Assembly (NCBI GenBank): GCA_029204225.1
Contig: CM055100.1
Location: 26,166,649-26,230,648, forward strand
Direction: 5' to 3'
From: Diphasiastrum complanatum
Taxonomy: Eukaryota; Streptophyta; Lycopodiopsida; Lycopodiales; Lycopodiaceae
Length of the DNA stretch: 64,000 bases
Shown: positions 1 through 11,096 of the stretch, piece by piece
Layout: every line of letters begins with the position of its first letter
Position numbering within the stretch: the stretch's first letter is position 1
Made by a program: the position numbers and the translations under genes
The notes under the pieces: generated by a model
What the model was told of the DNA's origin: nothing
What the model saw: only the letters and a program-made list of their open reading frames with translations
Database searches by the model: none

Positions 1-398
1 ATTATTAGTTACGCCACGTAATTCCGAACTAGGCCAGAAATGTAATTAATAACCTTGTGAGGGCCCAGGTGCTTTAATTGGACCTATGGAGCTTTTGCAT
101 GGTGATTGACAGCTTTTGGTGCAAGAATAGGAGGTCAAATGCTTTTGATAGCGAGAATATTCTCTAGCTTTTGGAGAGTATTTATTTTGTAGGAACTCTC
201 GCCCATCTCCTCATTCAATTTTTTGTTTCCAAGAGCCAGGATCCTCTCTTCTCTTGCATTCAATCACCATGGCTCGGGGGTGAAGCGGTTAGGGATTTGA
301 CTATCCGTTTCTTGTTGGTTGGGTGGTTTGGCTCCACAGGTGTCCTTTTGGTTGCATGCAATAGGATCTAAGAAGATCTTTACATGGCGATCCTTACA
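1..398 (+). mobile_element. 5' LTR (partial) of an internally deleted Ty3/gypsy chromovirus
   Basis: This stretch is a direct repeat of 657-1069 and ends in CA immediately before a primer-binding-site match, so it is the 5' LTR. Its first ~70 bp lie outside the window. Relative to the 3' LTR it lacks about 17 bp near position 160. Related LTRs occur at 13348-13833 (minus), 21005-21392, 35300-35785 and 9081-9470 (minus). All share the motif GTTGGTTGG followed by a GTCCTTTTGGTTGCATGC-like segment where it is preserved. Confidence 0.8.
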
Positions 399-586
399 GT
401 GGTATCAAAGCAAATATAGTACTTCAGAGCAGAGATAAACAATTGGGGAATTGTTCCATCTCTAAGTACTTATTTGATATTTGAGTCAAACTAGAAATAA
501 TGATTTTTTGGGTAAATGTGAAGATTAACGGGCTGTTTTTTGAATTTTTTACCCATTCTGGGAACAGAACTTGTTTAAGGGGGGAA
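399..586 (+). mobile_element. 188-bp internal remnant of the chromovirus: PBS, chromodomain scrap, PPT
   Basis: The segment starts with TGGTATCAAAGC (400-411), the usual plant initiator-tRNA-Met PBS with one change. It ends in a polypurine tract (AAGGGGGGAA, 577-586) directly before the next LTR. Between them, 430-560 is a decayed copy of the C-terminal chromodomain coding region that is intact at 51800-51967. The same order of an AGAGATAAACAATTG-like start, TCTATCTCTGAGTAC-like block and ATGATTCATGG-like block is recognisable. Gag, protease, RT and most of integrase are deleted, so the element could only have moved in trans. Confidence 0.75.
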
Positions 587-1069
587 TGTTACGTCCATGT
601 CCTGTATATAGGATTTGGCATAATCCTAGACTGATATCCGGTACTCGAGTGTACGAGATTATTACTTACGTCACGTCATTAGACTAGGCCAGAAATGTAA
701 TTAATAACCTTGTGAGGGCCCAGGTGCTTTAATTGGACCTATGGAGCTTTTGCATGGTGATTGACAGCTTTTGGTGCAAGAATAAGAGGTCAAATGCTTT
801 TGATAAGAATAGGGGGATCCTAGCGAGAATATTCTCTAGCTTTTGGAGAGTATTTATCTTGTAGGAACTCGCCCATCTCCTCATTCAATTTTTCTGTTTC
901 CAAGAGCCAGAATCCTCTCTTCTCTTGCATTCAATCACCATGGCTCGGGGGTGAAGCGGTTAGGGATTTGACTATCCGTATCTTGTTGGTTGGGTGGTTT
1001 GGCTCCATATGTGTCCTTTTGGTTGCATGCAACAAGATCGAGGAACATCTTCACTTGGCGATCCTTACA
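587..1069 (+). mobile_element. 3' LTR of the deleted chromovirus
   Basis: This 483-bp LTR begins TGTTACGTCC directly after the polypurine tract and ends CTTACA. It pairs with 1-398. It carries a ~17-bp insertion (around 803-820) that the 5' LTR lacks. The 3' flank begins at 1070. A target-site duplication cannot be checked because the left end lies outside the window. Confidence 0.8.
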
Positions 1070-1942
1070 GACCATAATGTCAAAAAGGCGAAATATATAC
1101 TCCTAAAGCGAAATCTCTCTTGTTGGACCAAGGAGGCATGGCCCTTCCCCAGACGGCGGCAGGCCAAGGCTGCATGTTGCATATTGATCTTGTATGTTCC
1201 CTCTATTGCAGATGACACTCAAAATAAAGGACATGTTAACGACGTCATCCTTGCCTTCCTGCATTTTTCTCAACAACTTTCAGCTTTGAAGCTTACATTA
1301 AATACCTCTAATTGCAATGTTTTGCATTGTGCAATCCATTCACCCCTCCCTACGTTTTGGCATTGCTACAACAATTTGATAATACTTCATTGACACTCAC
1401 GATGGACAGTTCATCAAGAGCCAAAATTTCGGAGGGTGTCGTTCTTATCCCCTAGGTGACTCTCCACTAATTCCCCGATTTTAATTGGGTAACTTGCATG
1501 CTCTTCTTCATTCGGTAGCTCATGCGGAATCAAGTAGTAATCTTCCCTTTCAGCAACATCTTCATGCAGCCAGAGATCTCCTTTCCACTACCTATGTACT
1601 TAGACTGGACTCAATGAAAATTTGGTGTATACGGAGCTACCTTGCAATTTCATGTTGTGATTACTGATAGATAAGTTCACAAACTTCAACAGATCTGCAT
1701 TAGGACCTCCTTAGCTTGTGCCTAAGTATATGAAAAGCTGCCTGCTTTCAGATTGCTGTGCTAGCAAACGCCTTATTTTTTCACAAAAGTTGAGTCAATC
1801 ATCATCCAGAAAAGCAGTATCTCAAATAATGTGGTTTTAAAATCTAGTAAAACCATTGCAGGGGGAATAATAGAACCGCAAGAACTAAGTAACTGAGAAA
1901 AAATTCCGAGAAAGATGCTAAACTCTGTTGCCAAGAGCGTAC
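1070..1942 (-). other. Probable intron 1 of the VTE6-like gene; no coding signal seen
   Basis: On the minus strand this follows the GT donor at 1942-1941. I looked for the next conserved DUF92 exons in all frames and found none here. If the gene is intact, its remaining exons lie left of the window and the LTR element at 1-1069 sits inside the intron. Short plus-strand open stretches (1070-1393, 1485-1667) match nothing I recognise. Confidence 0.45.
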
Positions 1943-2413
1943 CATAGTGAAGAATATTGCGACAAGAAAAAGTCCTTGCCCAGAAAATGCCCTCCACGTA
2001 AGAACAGCAAGCGCAAATGCGTGGGCTATCCCTGCCCCTGTCAACCCTGCTCGCAGAAGCTGTGCCGCCACTAAAAAGATGATGGCATTTGCAAAGATTG
2101 CAGATTCCCAGGTGGGCGGATTTGCCAGAAATGCCCATTGAATGCTCTCCCACAGCCCCTTCACCAACCCAACTGACATCTCCCACTTATACTTGAAATT
2201 GCTACCTGAAAAACACCTAGCACGCAGATTGTTGCCGCCTTTGCTGCGGATCCCAGATCGGTATAGAAAAATTCGTGTGGGTTTGAGAGCAATTCTAGAC
2301 TCCGAGGATGCGAGAGACAGCGCGGAAGGTAGATTGTCGCGATGCAGCCCAAGGAAATTCCTGTTGGTGCTGCTGATGGAAGAAAAGAAATGGTCTTTTA
2401 GCAACCTTTGCAT
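1943..2413 (-). CDS. VTE6: VTE6-like (DUF92) protein, first coding exon
   Basis: The exon has 157 codons from ATG at 2413 and ends in frame at a consensus donor (ATG then GTACGC, 1943/1942; phase 0). Residues 1-70 are rich in Ser, Arg and Asn with few acidic residues, like a chloroplast transit peptide. Residues 99-105 (NPPTWES) start the DUF92 core, followed by hydrophobic segments at about 106-121, 124-140 and 145-157 containing VLTWRAF (137-143). Plant VTE6 has the same order: a PTWESA block, a hydrophobic stretch, then LTWRA. In Arabidopsis VTE6 is a chloroplast-membrane phytyl-phosphate kinase that recycles phytol from chlorophyll into tocopherol. The exon has no stop or frameshift and reads as a live host gene, but the remaining exons are not in the window. 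A 5'-gene fragment cannot be excluded. Family assignment is from memory of conserved motifs. Confidence 0.78.
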
Positions 2414-4667
2414 CGGTGAAATAACTTTATAATTGTGTCATAGTTAGACAATTGTTGAATTGAATTGAATTGAATTGAGGTTATTAAAAAGACATTTTTT
2501 CAATTCTAAAGGACTGTCTTTGGCAGTCTATTCAGCTCAAAGTATTCTTATTGCCCAAAGATCTTGACTTTTGATGAGCTCTGATGTGCTCTCCCAGATA
2601 AATTTAGAACATTTTATGAGTTGCAAACTCCATTTGAAAAGTGTTATGGACTTCAAGATTTGGTACTGTGTCACATGTCTATTTCACAAATGGTTACAAA
2701 TGGTCATTTACTTTACATTTCAAGTTTATGGTCTTTTTGCATAAAACAATTCATGCACAAAGGTAAAACCATAATTTCGAGATAAATGAAGTTCTTTGCA
2801 TGATTCAATCAACTTCAAACATATGAAGCAGAATGCCAACACAATCTTTTACGTTTTGATGAAGAGGAGACAAGTAATGGAGTGAAGCCATAATTGCAAA
2901 ATTTACTTGGAGAGGAGCTTTATTTACTTGTGTTCACTTGAGAATAATTTGACAAAAGGGAGGAATTTGGGTTGTTATAGTCACATACATTCTTCCATAA
3001 GTCATTGAGAAATTTTGTTGAGACTCGTATTCATCATCCTGCAAGTCCCAAACATGAAGGACTCCACACATTGTGGCTACCCTTATGTAATTATCATTGA
3101 GACTCCCTTTCTGATTGAATTTTTTTCCAAAGTTAGAATGAAATGCATGTCCAATTGAGAAATCTTATGGAATCAAAACTTGACATGTGTCTTGCAACAG
3201 TTTTCGTTGAAAATTAAGCATTATGTGTGAGTTAGTGAGTGACTATCACCAAAAGTGCTTGGTTGTCACATGCATCATTTTATAAAGTAAAAAAAATCTA
3301 TAAAGTGAAAATTCTCCAATATGAAATAGGTGCCTCCTGATGATCATCCCATGTCATCCTACAATGCATGTCCTTACCAGGTATTCCAATGCCATCCCTG
3401 ATCACAAAGATCTGAGCATCTATCCTGTAGTGCCAATCTGTATTCTCCCAAGCTAGCTCCAAGCTGCTTCTGTGAATGGTTCCAAACCACTCCCTGAGAA
3501 TACACTGAGATGTGAACTCCAAAGCCACCATCAAGTCCCTCACATGACTGTGCATGCATAAATCCCTCCAACTGACCCTCTGAAATCTTTCATGGCCCAA
3601 ACCAAACGATCTGCACCTTGTCATCACTGTAATCTACATCCCTGGTGCAATACTGATATGGCAAATTGACTTGACTTATCCAAACTGGCAGTTGAAGTGT
3701 ATCTCCTCGATGACAAACCTGATACACTACTGCTCCACAACTAAAATGGCTTGATCAAAATTGACTTACCTACTGCAAAACCGCAAAATCATCACACTCA
3801 CCACTCGTCAAGAGCATCCAAAGTGTGATTATTGACCCATTCTTCATCCTCTGTGTGTCCCACACACAGCTCGTCCAATGCAAGTCCGCTATCATGCCCA
3901 ATGGCTTCCAACTGGCACCACCTTGCACTTCCATCACATGTGACCACCAATATGTGTGTACCTCCAAGCTAGCCCATATTTCTCTCTGAACGACAAATTT
4001 TCAAGCTACATATGCGTGTGTCAATGCAGCTATCACCTGACTCGACAATACCATTGTCGATCATGCCTGTGAGAGCGTTCCCCCAAAATGCCATCTGACG
4101 TTGGTCAGTTCTAATCCCAAAAGTTGAACCTGATCACAAGAATTTTTCACCTGTAACCGGTATACCATGCCTACCTCTCACCTGCAATTGCTTGCCCTCT
4201 CAAAATTGTCGCCAATGATGAGTAGTCACGACGCCAAACTGCACTTCCGTCACCAAAACTAGCTTTCTCCATACAATTCTGCTACCATTTTCTCCCATAC
4301 TGCATTTACCACTTCCAAACACCTTGTTACCTTGTCAGGAGTAAGTAATAATGATTCCGAAGCGATAATGCCTCATTGTACCGCCCTGTAGCAGGTTTTA
4401 CCAGCCAAAAATTACTCCGAATTTGGCCCTACGGTATCCAAATAGCAAATGTAGCCCATCACTAGGTCACCCGCACTCTGAATGGTGACAAAAACTTTCC
4501 AAAACACACCTCTCCCTACTCTGTGACATCGCTCTGTCCGCTAGCTCTGAGCAGCCAGTTTCAGGAGTCATTTTGGCCCAAGGATGGCCAAAATAGGTGC
4601 CTTCTAGCCAAAGGTAGGTCCATTATCAAAATGCCTTGGAAATTTAAACTGTATCTTCATTTTGAAG
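2414..4667. other. Intergenic / 5' flank of the VTE6-like gene
   Basis: No convincing gene is visible. A short (TTGAA)n microsatellite lies at about 2455-2477, close upstream of the VTE6-like start. Small minus-strand open stretches at 3298-3627 and 3770-3967 have no recognisable domain or clear splice context. The sequence from 3300 onward could be an old, unclassifiable repeat. Confidence 0.5.
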
Positions 4668-4831
4668 TTTTTTAATGAAGTGAAGTTCACTTTGAACTTC
4701 AGTTCCCTTCAATGTCTTTCATGTGAAAATTTTTAATGAAGAAAGAGCATTTCTTGTCCTTCGGATCCCTTCAACCATTTTTATTGAGAAATTTTAATGA
4801 AGAAGCATGGTTTTCTACCCTTCAACACCCT
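4668..4831. repeat. Degenerate ~62-bp tandem repeat, about 2.7 copies
   Basis: Units start near 4668, 4730 and 4793. Each begins with TTTTAATGAAG and contains CCCTTCAA about 37 bp later. The copies are clearly related but diverged. Confidence 0.6.
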
Positions 4832-5739
4832 TTGGAGCCTTTCAATACTAATCCAATGGTTGATCTCCAATCGACTGTCCACACCTCATCCCGAAGGTAT
4901 GATCTTTACCATTGATCACTTTCAGATCTGATCCTACGGTCTATCACCCTCATGTGCTCTGACCCTCACTCCTCCAGCCGCTAGAATCTTCCACGCACTA
5001 CGGGATCATATTCTTCACTACGCGCGACAAGCCACGGGTCCTCCTCCTTCCTTCTCTCGCCCATCTCTCTCTCACCAGCATGCTAGCTATGGCTGCCCTA
5101 TACATAATTGGATCTCGCTCCTCTAATACAGTGCGGCTATCCACGGCCATCTCCAATCTAGCTGATCTCACCAGGGCACCCAATTCCATCATTTTACAAC
5201 TCAAGGATTCATCTTCTACAGAGAAAGATCTGTCATTTTCCTACTGTAAACTCTAGTGCCTTTTCACCATAGCTGAGAAGAAAGGTACCATTGCTCATAG
5301 TCTGCTCCATGGCTGACCCTGTCCTTCTAGCACTCGCTTGACCTCACCATACAGTGCTAGGTAGCTTTTTACGGTGCCCAATCCTGTTGAGTATGGAGAA
5401 AGATCCGCAACTTTATGTTTTTCCCAAAAAACTTAGCCACTATGGCTAGTTCCCCGAACTGCCGCTGCAAAATCCACTCAACCCTGAGTTACCACTACCT
5501 TGCAGCCCGTTCTGATCCGCTCCGCTGCCACTTGCCAAACTAGAGTTAGGCCCAATATGGCCACATATATTGACAAACCCAGGACATGCCCCTGAGTATG
5601 GCATAATGAACTCAAAATCACTGTACAGGCTAATTCTTCCAATGTGTGGCTACTCATTTAACCCAAGTAGCCGGCTACAGGATTAGTGCCCGAATGATAT
5701 GACAGTAGTGGGTCACGTCCCGATAACAACCAAAAATTG
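4832..5739. other. Unassigned sequence with one small open stretch
   Basis: A plus-strand open stretch of 57 codons begins at ATG 5081 (MLAMAALYII...) and ends near 5252. I do not recognise it and there is no supporting splice or domain evidence. The rest shows no gene. The right edge (5710-5740) is where homology to the decayed chromovirus begins. Confidence 0.3.
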
Positions 5740-7838
5740 TAAATCCTAATTAACTGAAGATATGTACAATTAGTTACAATACTGCATTTCGAGCTTACAA
5801 TAAAAATTTAGCAGATCAAATCTGATTCTTAACAATGAGCTGAGTCTATTCCTAACTAAGGAATACTCTATCCCTAGAATATTGTATATCCAATGCACAT
5901 AATTTTAACTGATGAACCCAAATGATTCACTAATCATGCGTCTTACAAGCAATATAAATCAAAACCATCAATTTCTGGAGAATCCACATTACACTGATCA
6001 TTTTACCAATTAACTTTACTCTGGAGTAATCAATTACTCAAGTAAATGGCCAATCATTCAGAAATCTCAAATGTCTAGGTGAAGAATTCAATTATACTAG
6101 TATGACACCACATTTAGATCCTTACCCAAATCATTTGTAAGTTAATCCATAAATCTTCTATACAAAGATTTGTTAACTCTACAAGTATCTGTCAAACAAT
6201 ACTTGATCATATCTCTATGTTCACCGACTAGGTTAAGTGCACCAAATAACCCTAGTAACTAGGAATACATAGTAGATTCATACAAGAATAAACGTGCACA
6301 TATGTGAATAATCTCACTATGACCCAGTACATAAACACATTTGTATCTGGCAGATTCCTCCAGAACCCACATATGTTACTCACATATCTTACTGAGATCT
6401 TGTAACTCAACTACAAAAGATTTTCTATTTCTCATGAGTAAATAACATATCCGAAAAATCTCTGAGACGAATCCAATCCAACTAACCTCTAATTACATAA
6501 TTTCTTCACTCATCAACCCCTCTTTGATCCTAGTACTAAACTAAGATTAGGTTGATCCAATACAGAACTCTCAGACTTAAATTCTAATCAAACTTATTTC
6601 TATCCCAATCAAAATGAAATTAGTGACCTTTGACTTTTTATTGTACTAACTTGTTCTAGTTCCAAATTGTCTACACAATCCTTAGAGAATTTCTCTTTTT
6701 CGAAAAGTTCCAATTAGATATCTTACTCTGAATCTATCCAGAATTACGTTCAGACCAAATCTCATTTTTATACCACAGTTGGTTCTCGTCCGAAACTATG
6801 CAACCTACAGATTTTCAAGTAGAATTTTATTCCACCACCTCACCCCTCCTTTTAAAAAAATTATAAATTTCAATAAAAGTTAACTGGAAAAATAATATAT
6901 AAAAATATCTAAATCCAAGAAAAGTCGGTAATAAGTGCTTCCACTAAAGGATTCACTCTATTACAATCAAGACTTTTCCTTCAAATATTTTCAACCCGAG
7001 TGATAGAAACTACCATTCCATCAAAATCCATTTATGCACAAAGTGATATTCTAGGTTTAAGACATTGAAACATTTTGACCTTAGAATTTATCTGAATTCC
7101 AAGTCTATTCACATCATGTAATTTATATGACATAACAGTATTTCAGAAGAATAACTTCATGTTGGAAAGAATCATATAACCCAGTCTGATGTCTATATTT
7201 GAAAAATTACTAAAAAGTAAAGGACTAATTAAGAAAATAAGAAATAAATTTGAGGGCCCCTGATTTTGTTAATAATGAGATACCACTTTGGGATCTAGAT
7301 TAAACCTCAAAATTTTCCAAAATATCCCACATTTGATTAAACAGTTTCATTTTGCCCATATCGCGACTAGGTACTAAAACACATCATTGATCATCAGATC
7401 TTTACAGTCCTAGAATTTCCTTTCCAAAATTACTGATGTCCCATACCATTACTTTTTCTTTCCAGAAGATTCTTAACCGTCTTATCTGATATTTTAGATA
7501 TTCACTGATCATCTAGCTGTCCTATAATCACTATAGGATATTTTCTCTTGTTCCCAAACACTGGAGAATCCAATTTATTTGGATGACTAGCATGCCCATC
7601 AGATGGATACCACAAATTTAGACTTTATCTTGATTTAGATAGAAGAATTAACATGGTTTAATATTACATTATGATCCTTTCTGATTAATGATAAGCTTCA
7701 AATCCCCCCGGATCCAAGAGCATTAACTTTATCATTTAACAGATCCAATGTAATCCATGTATCAAATTCTACTTCTAACATCACAATTGACATTTAAAAC
7801 TACGGATAACTCAATGGTCACAAAGATATCAGTTACAA
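5740..7838 (-). mobile_element. Decayed internal (pol) region of a chromovirus, minus orientation
   Basis: This AT-rich region is a reverse-complement relative of the plus-strand region at about 18300-20400. Blocks are colinear: 7420-7450 matches near 18690, 6850-6920 matches 19200-19310, 6290-6410 matches 19690-19860, and 5990-6010 matches the block containing GTTAATTGGTAAAA near 20150. Stops are dense and no long reading frame survives. In the plus copy the RT active-site region can still be read, which identifies this as decayed pol. It is truncated at 5740. Confidence 0.65.
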
Positions 7839-8674
7839 TTCAATTAAAAAGAAATTAATAATCGGTATTAAGCAATTATTTATTGGGATTTACCAAAAAT
7901 CCTAACTGCGAAATACATTTTCCGATCACACTTACTACCTCTGATGTCTACTCTTCTTCCCTCCTTAGAATTTTCAGTTCCCTGAAAATCTATTTCAGCT
8001 CCCTAAAAATCTATTTCAGCTCCCTGAAAATCTGTTTCAGCTAAGGTATTGAGAAGACGTAACGACATTAGTAAATGTTTTAAAATTAATTACTGTAGAA
8101 AAAAATCTGAAACAATTTCATTCCTCTACTTGGGCTGAATTACCGATATACAAAAATCAACTACTAGTAAAAAACACTACTAGTATGATCTTTTGAATAT
8201 AATTTACCGTAGGATTTAATTGGAAAAGAAAAAAAAAATTTCATATTTTTCCAATAAAATTGGACTTTCTCCCTTTTCACCCCGATCAACAATCCATGAC
8301 ATTTGAATGATTTGATATTTGTACTTTTTTGCAGGATATTGGAAACCAACAAATAAATTATCTGTCTAATTTTGACACTATAAATATTTATCTCTCTTGT
8401 GGATTTATTTTTTGTCTTACCTTGTAGGGAGTGAATGATTGAGCTAGCGATTTTGGTGTCATTTGTAAATAATTTGAGGTTAGTATTCATTTTATTGCTT
8501 TTGATTTTAGGGACTTTTCCTTACCACCTTCAAACATCTACACATGCAAAGTAAATAAGATGTGAAGAATGTCAATCTCATGAGAGCAAAGCTTAAGTTC
8601 ACAATGTTATGCATGTTATGTTGACAATCTAACCCTAACATCCATTAACCCTGATTCTCCATGATCAAACTTAC
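7839..8674. other. AT-rich segment between two copies of a 267-bp repeat
   Basis: The segment holds the 21-bp tandem repeat at 7975-8042 and a minus-strand open stretch (8164-8490, 108 codons, Lys/Asn/Ile-rich) with no recognisable domain. It may be part of the chromovirus internal region or an insertion in it. Confidence 0.35.
7975..8042. repeat. Three-copy 21-bp tandem repeat
   Basis: Units at 7975-7995, 7996-8016 and 8017-8037, plus five bases of a fourth. The consensus begins CAGCTCCCTGAAAATCTATTT (20 of 21 bases constant between most units), with one or two differences per unit. Confidence 0.85.
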
Positions 8675-8701
8675 TTCTCTCTCTCTCTCTATCTCTCTCT
8701 C

Positions 8702-8785
<84 letters not shown>
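8675..8785. repeat. (CT)n microsatellite
   Basis: About 110 bp of CT dinucleotides with two TATC interruptions at the left. It ends exactly where the second 266-bp direct repeat starts. Confidence 0.98.
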
Positions 8786-8790
<5 letters not shown>

Positions 8791-9050
8791 TTTGAATGAC
8801 TGGCATGCCCATCAGATGGATACCACAAATCCACACTTGATCTTGATTTAGATAGAAGAATTAACATGGTTTAATATTACATTATGATCCTTTCTGATTA
8901 ATGATAAGCTTTGAATCCCCCTGATCCAAGAGTATTAACTTTATCATTTAATAGATCCAATGTAATCCACGTATCAGATTCTACTTCTAACATCACAATT
9001 GACATTCAAAACTGCGGATAACTCAATGGTCACAAAGATATCAGTTACAA

Positions 9051-9080
9051 TAAACCCTAAACCCTAAACCCTAAACCCTA
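9051..9080. repeat. Interstitial telomere-like repeat, four CCCTAAA units
   Basis: Four consecutive plant-type telomere heptamers (CCCTAAA) lie exactly between the end of the internal repeat (9050) and the truncated end of an LTR (9081). On the minus strand this reads LTR, (TTTAGGG)4, internal region. Confidence 0.9.
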
Positions 9081-9470
9081 GATCAAACCTAGATCTAGCC
9101 CCCAAGCCATGCCATGTGAAGCAAGAGGAGAAGAAAAAAACTGATAACCTAAACCCAATATGTCGACGAGAGAATCCCCACCTCATTATATAGAGAGTAG
9201 AGTCATGTGCATGAAACCATGCAATCCCCATGCAGGTCAACTATAAATAGATCACATCTCTTCATGCAGTCCTCCTGCCTATATCTCTTACACATACGTG
9301 CAATACTCCATATGTCTCAATTAGAGTGTCTAGATCCTCTCAAGGTAATTAGTCACAAATAGGCCTTGACATGGAATTAAATCATGACGTGACCAATAAT
9401 CTTGAACACTGGAGGGCCGATCTACCATATTAGGACTATTCCAGGTCCTTAACCGAATATGGCCATAACA
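9081..9470 (-). mobile_element. Truncated chromovirus LTR, minus orientation
   Basis: On the minus strand it starts TGTTATGGCC at 9470 and is closely related to the LTRs at 13348-13833 (minus) and 21005-21392 (plus). It stops after a GGCTTGGGGGCTAGATC block, about 90 bp short of the full 486 bp, where the telomere-like array begins. Its outer end lies exactly against the copia element, inside the codons after KAL. This suggests that the chromovirus inserted into the copia 3' region. Confidence 0.75.
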
Positions 9471-10001
9471 TTAATGCTTTGGTAAAAACATCTACTGTCA
9501 TATCTTGCGTTATACAGTACTGCAATCTGACCTCTTCGTTGAGAACTTTGCTTCTGACGAAATGATACTTCAGTTCAATGTGCTTACTCCTGAAATGAAA
9601 TCTAGAGTTGGCTGATAAAGCGATGGCACTTTGATCATCACAAAATAATGTCATCGAAGCATATTGATTTAGACCGATATCTGAAAGCAAATTCCTCAAC
9701 CAAATTGCTTCCTTTGTAGCTTGAGAGACTGCGATATATTCTAATTCAATGGAAGATAGAGTTATTGAAGATTTCTTGCGACTGTTCCAGGAAACTGGAC
9801 CATTGTTGAGGAAGAATGTATATCCTTAAGTGGATTTACAATGCCTACATCTCCTGCCCAACTTGCATCTGTATAACCATTGAGAAAATTGAGTTTGTCA
9901 TTGCCAACTGTTCCATAACAAATGCAAAAGTCCATAGTAGCTCGAAGATATCTCAAAACTCTGACAAGAGCCTTCCAATGTGTTATACCAAGATTAGTCA
10001 T
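9471..10001 (-). pseudogene. Ty1/copia RNase H domain (broken)
   Basis: The minus strand encodes YTDASWAGD (near the N-terminal part of the 10001-9762 open stretch), the first RNase H catalytic region. The second open stretch (9699 leftward) holds CDDQSAIALSAN, HIELKYHFVR and finally DVFTKAL, the hallmark end of copia polyproteins. A frameshift or stop separates the two pieces around 9700-9762. Coding is cut at KAL by the chromovirus LTR starting at 9470, so the end of RNase H, the PPT and the 3' LTR are missing. Confidence 0.85.
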
Positions 10002-10132
10002 ATACTGACTGAGAGAGCTGACTGCAAAAGCTATGTCTGGCTGGTACAGATCATGGCGTACAGAAGAGATCCTATAATAGAATGGTAAGGATAATCACGC
10101 ATCTGCTGCTTCTCATGAATTGTTTGGGGACA

Positions 10133-10918
10133 CTAGTCCTTTGACAATCTGAGTCCAAGTTCCATTGGTGAGAGAGCTAACTTGCAATTCATCAGATAAT
10201 ATATGACTAACATGTTGTAGATGTACCTCTGTTGTGTAATGTAGACCAACTTTTGTCTTCTGTCTCTATGAATTTGTATACCAAGGCAGAAATGAGCTTC
10301 GCCCAGATTGGTCATGTTGAATTCGGAAGATAGCATTGTCTTGGCCTCTTTTATCAGATCGGTACTATTGTTGAAAAACAATGTATCATCCACGTACAAA
10401 GTGATAATGATAAAAGACTGCTGCACTGCTTTGAAGTAAACGTTTGAATCTGCAGAGCTAGGTGTGTAGCCATGATCAATTCGTTTGCCAGTTTGATTCT
10501 CATCATGCTCTTTGAATTGTCTGAATTTGATGAAAGCCTCTGATTTTTGTTTAATGAAATAAACAACTGTTCCTCTGGAAAATTCATGAATAAAAGTAAT
10601 GAAATACTTTGCATCTAGCAATGAAGGAGTTTGCATAGGTCCACATATATCTGTAAGAACAATATCTAACAGATTTGTTGCATGCCCATGGTTTGATCTA
10701 AAAGGAATCCTAGTCTGCTTTCCAAAGATGCAGCTATGACAAACATGGAGATTGACCTTACCAGAAGGATAGTTGAGATCAAGAACCATGAATTGCCTAA
10801 ACATGTTCATAACAAATGAATAATTCAAGTGTCCTAAGCGATGATGCCATAGTAATGCCTTATTGACTAGACCAGAGGTTTTCAAGGCTTGACTAGATTT
10901 AGAATAGCAATGTACCAA
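10133..10918 (-). pseudogene. Ty1/copia integrase N-terminus fused in frame to RT C-terminus
   Basis: This is one open frame of 261 codons. Residues ~20-75 are the gag-pre-integrase/HHCC zinc finger (LWHHRLGHLN ... CHSCIFGKQ). Residues ~85-145 are the start of the integrase core (VLTDICGPM, first catalytic Asp; FSRGTVVYF; FKEHDENQTG). The frame then jumps directly to the RT palm (SSADSNVYFK ... LYVDDTLFF, containing the YVDD active site) and the RT tail (MTNLGEAHFCLGIQI). The missing stretch is the rest of integrase and the N-terminal half of RT, several hundred codons. The join at about residue 148 keeps the frame. The product cannot be a working integrase or RT. Confidence 0.85.
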
Positions 10919-11096
10919 TCTGTATAAGTAACCCTACCTCTTGTCGAGTGCAAGAATCTTATTACTCCTATCAGTATTTTTGCATTGATCAAATTTGAAC
11001 TCTACCTTATGACCTAAATCTGTAATTCTACTCACTGATAACATATTTGTAGAGAGTTTAGGAACATATAAGACCTTTGATAGTAATTTGAATTGA

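Larger units (their letters stand above)
7572..9050. repeat. Pair of ~266-bp direct repeats (7572-7838 and 8786-9050)
   Basis: Both copies run from an ATTTATTTGGATGAC-like start to CAGTTACAA and are nearly identical throughout. They flank the 7839-8785 segment with its CT microsatellite. The second copy abuts the telomere-like array at 9051. Confidence 0.85.

Noticed and set aside
5700-5740. GGGTCACGTCCCG as an LTR start
   Set aside because: Resembles LTR tips, but it lies at the truncated side of a minus-strand internal region and has no polypurine tract or partner.
8164-8490. 108-codon minus-strand open stretch
   Set aside because: Lys/Asn/Ile-rich, in AT-rich DNA, no domain; stop-poor frames are expected there.
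9051-9080. A true chromosome end or subtelomere
   Set aside because: Only four heptamers, with unrelated retroelement sequence continuing on both sides.
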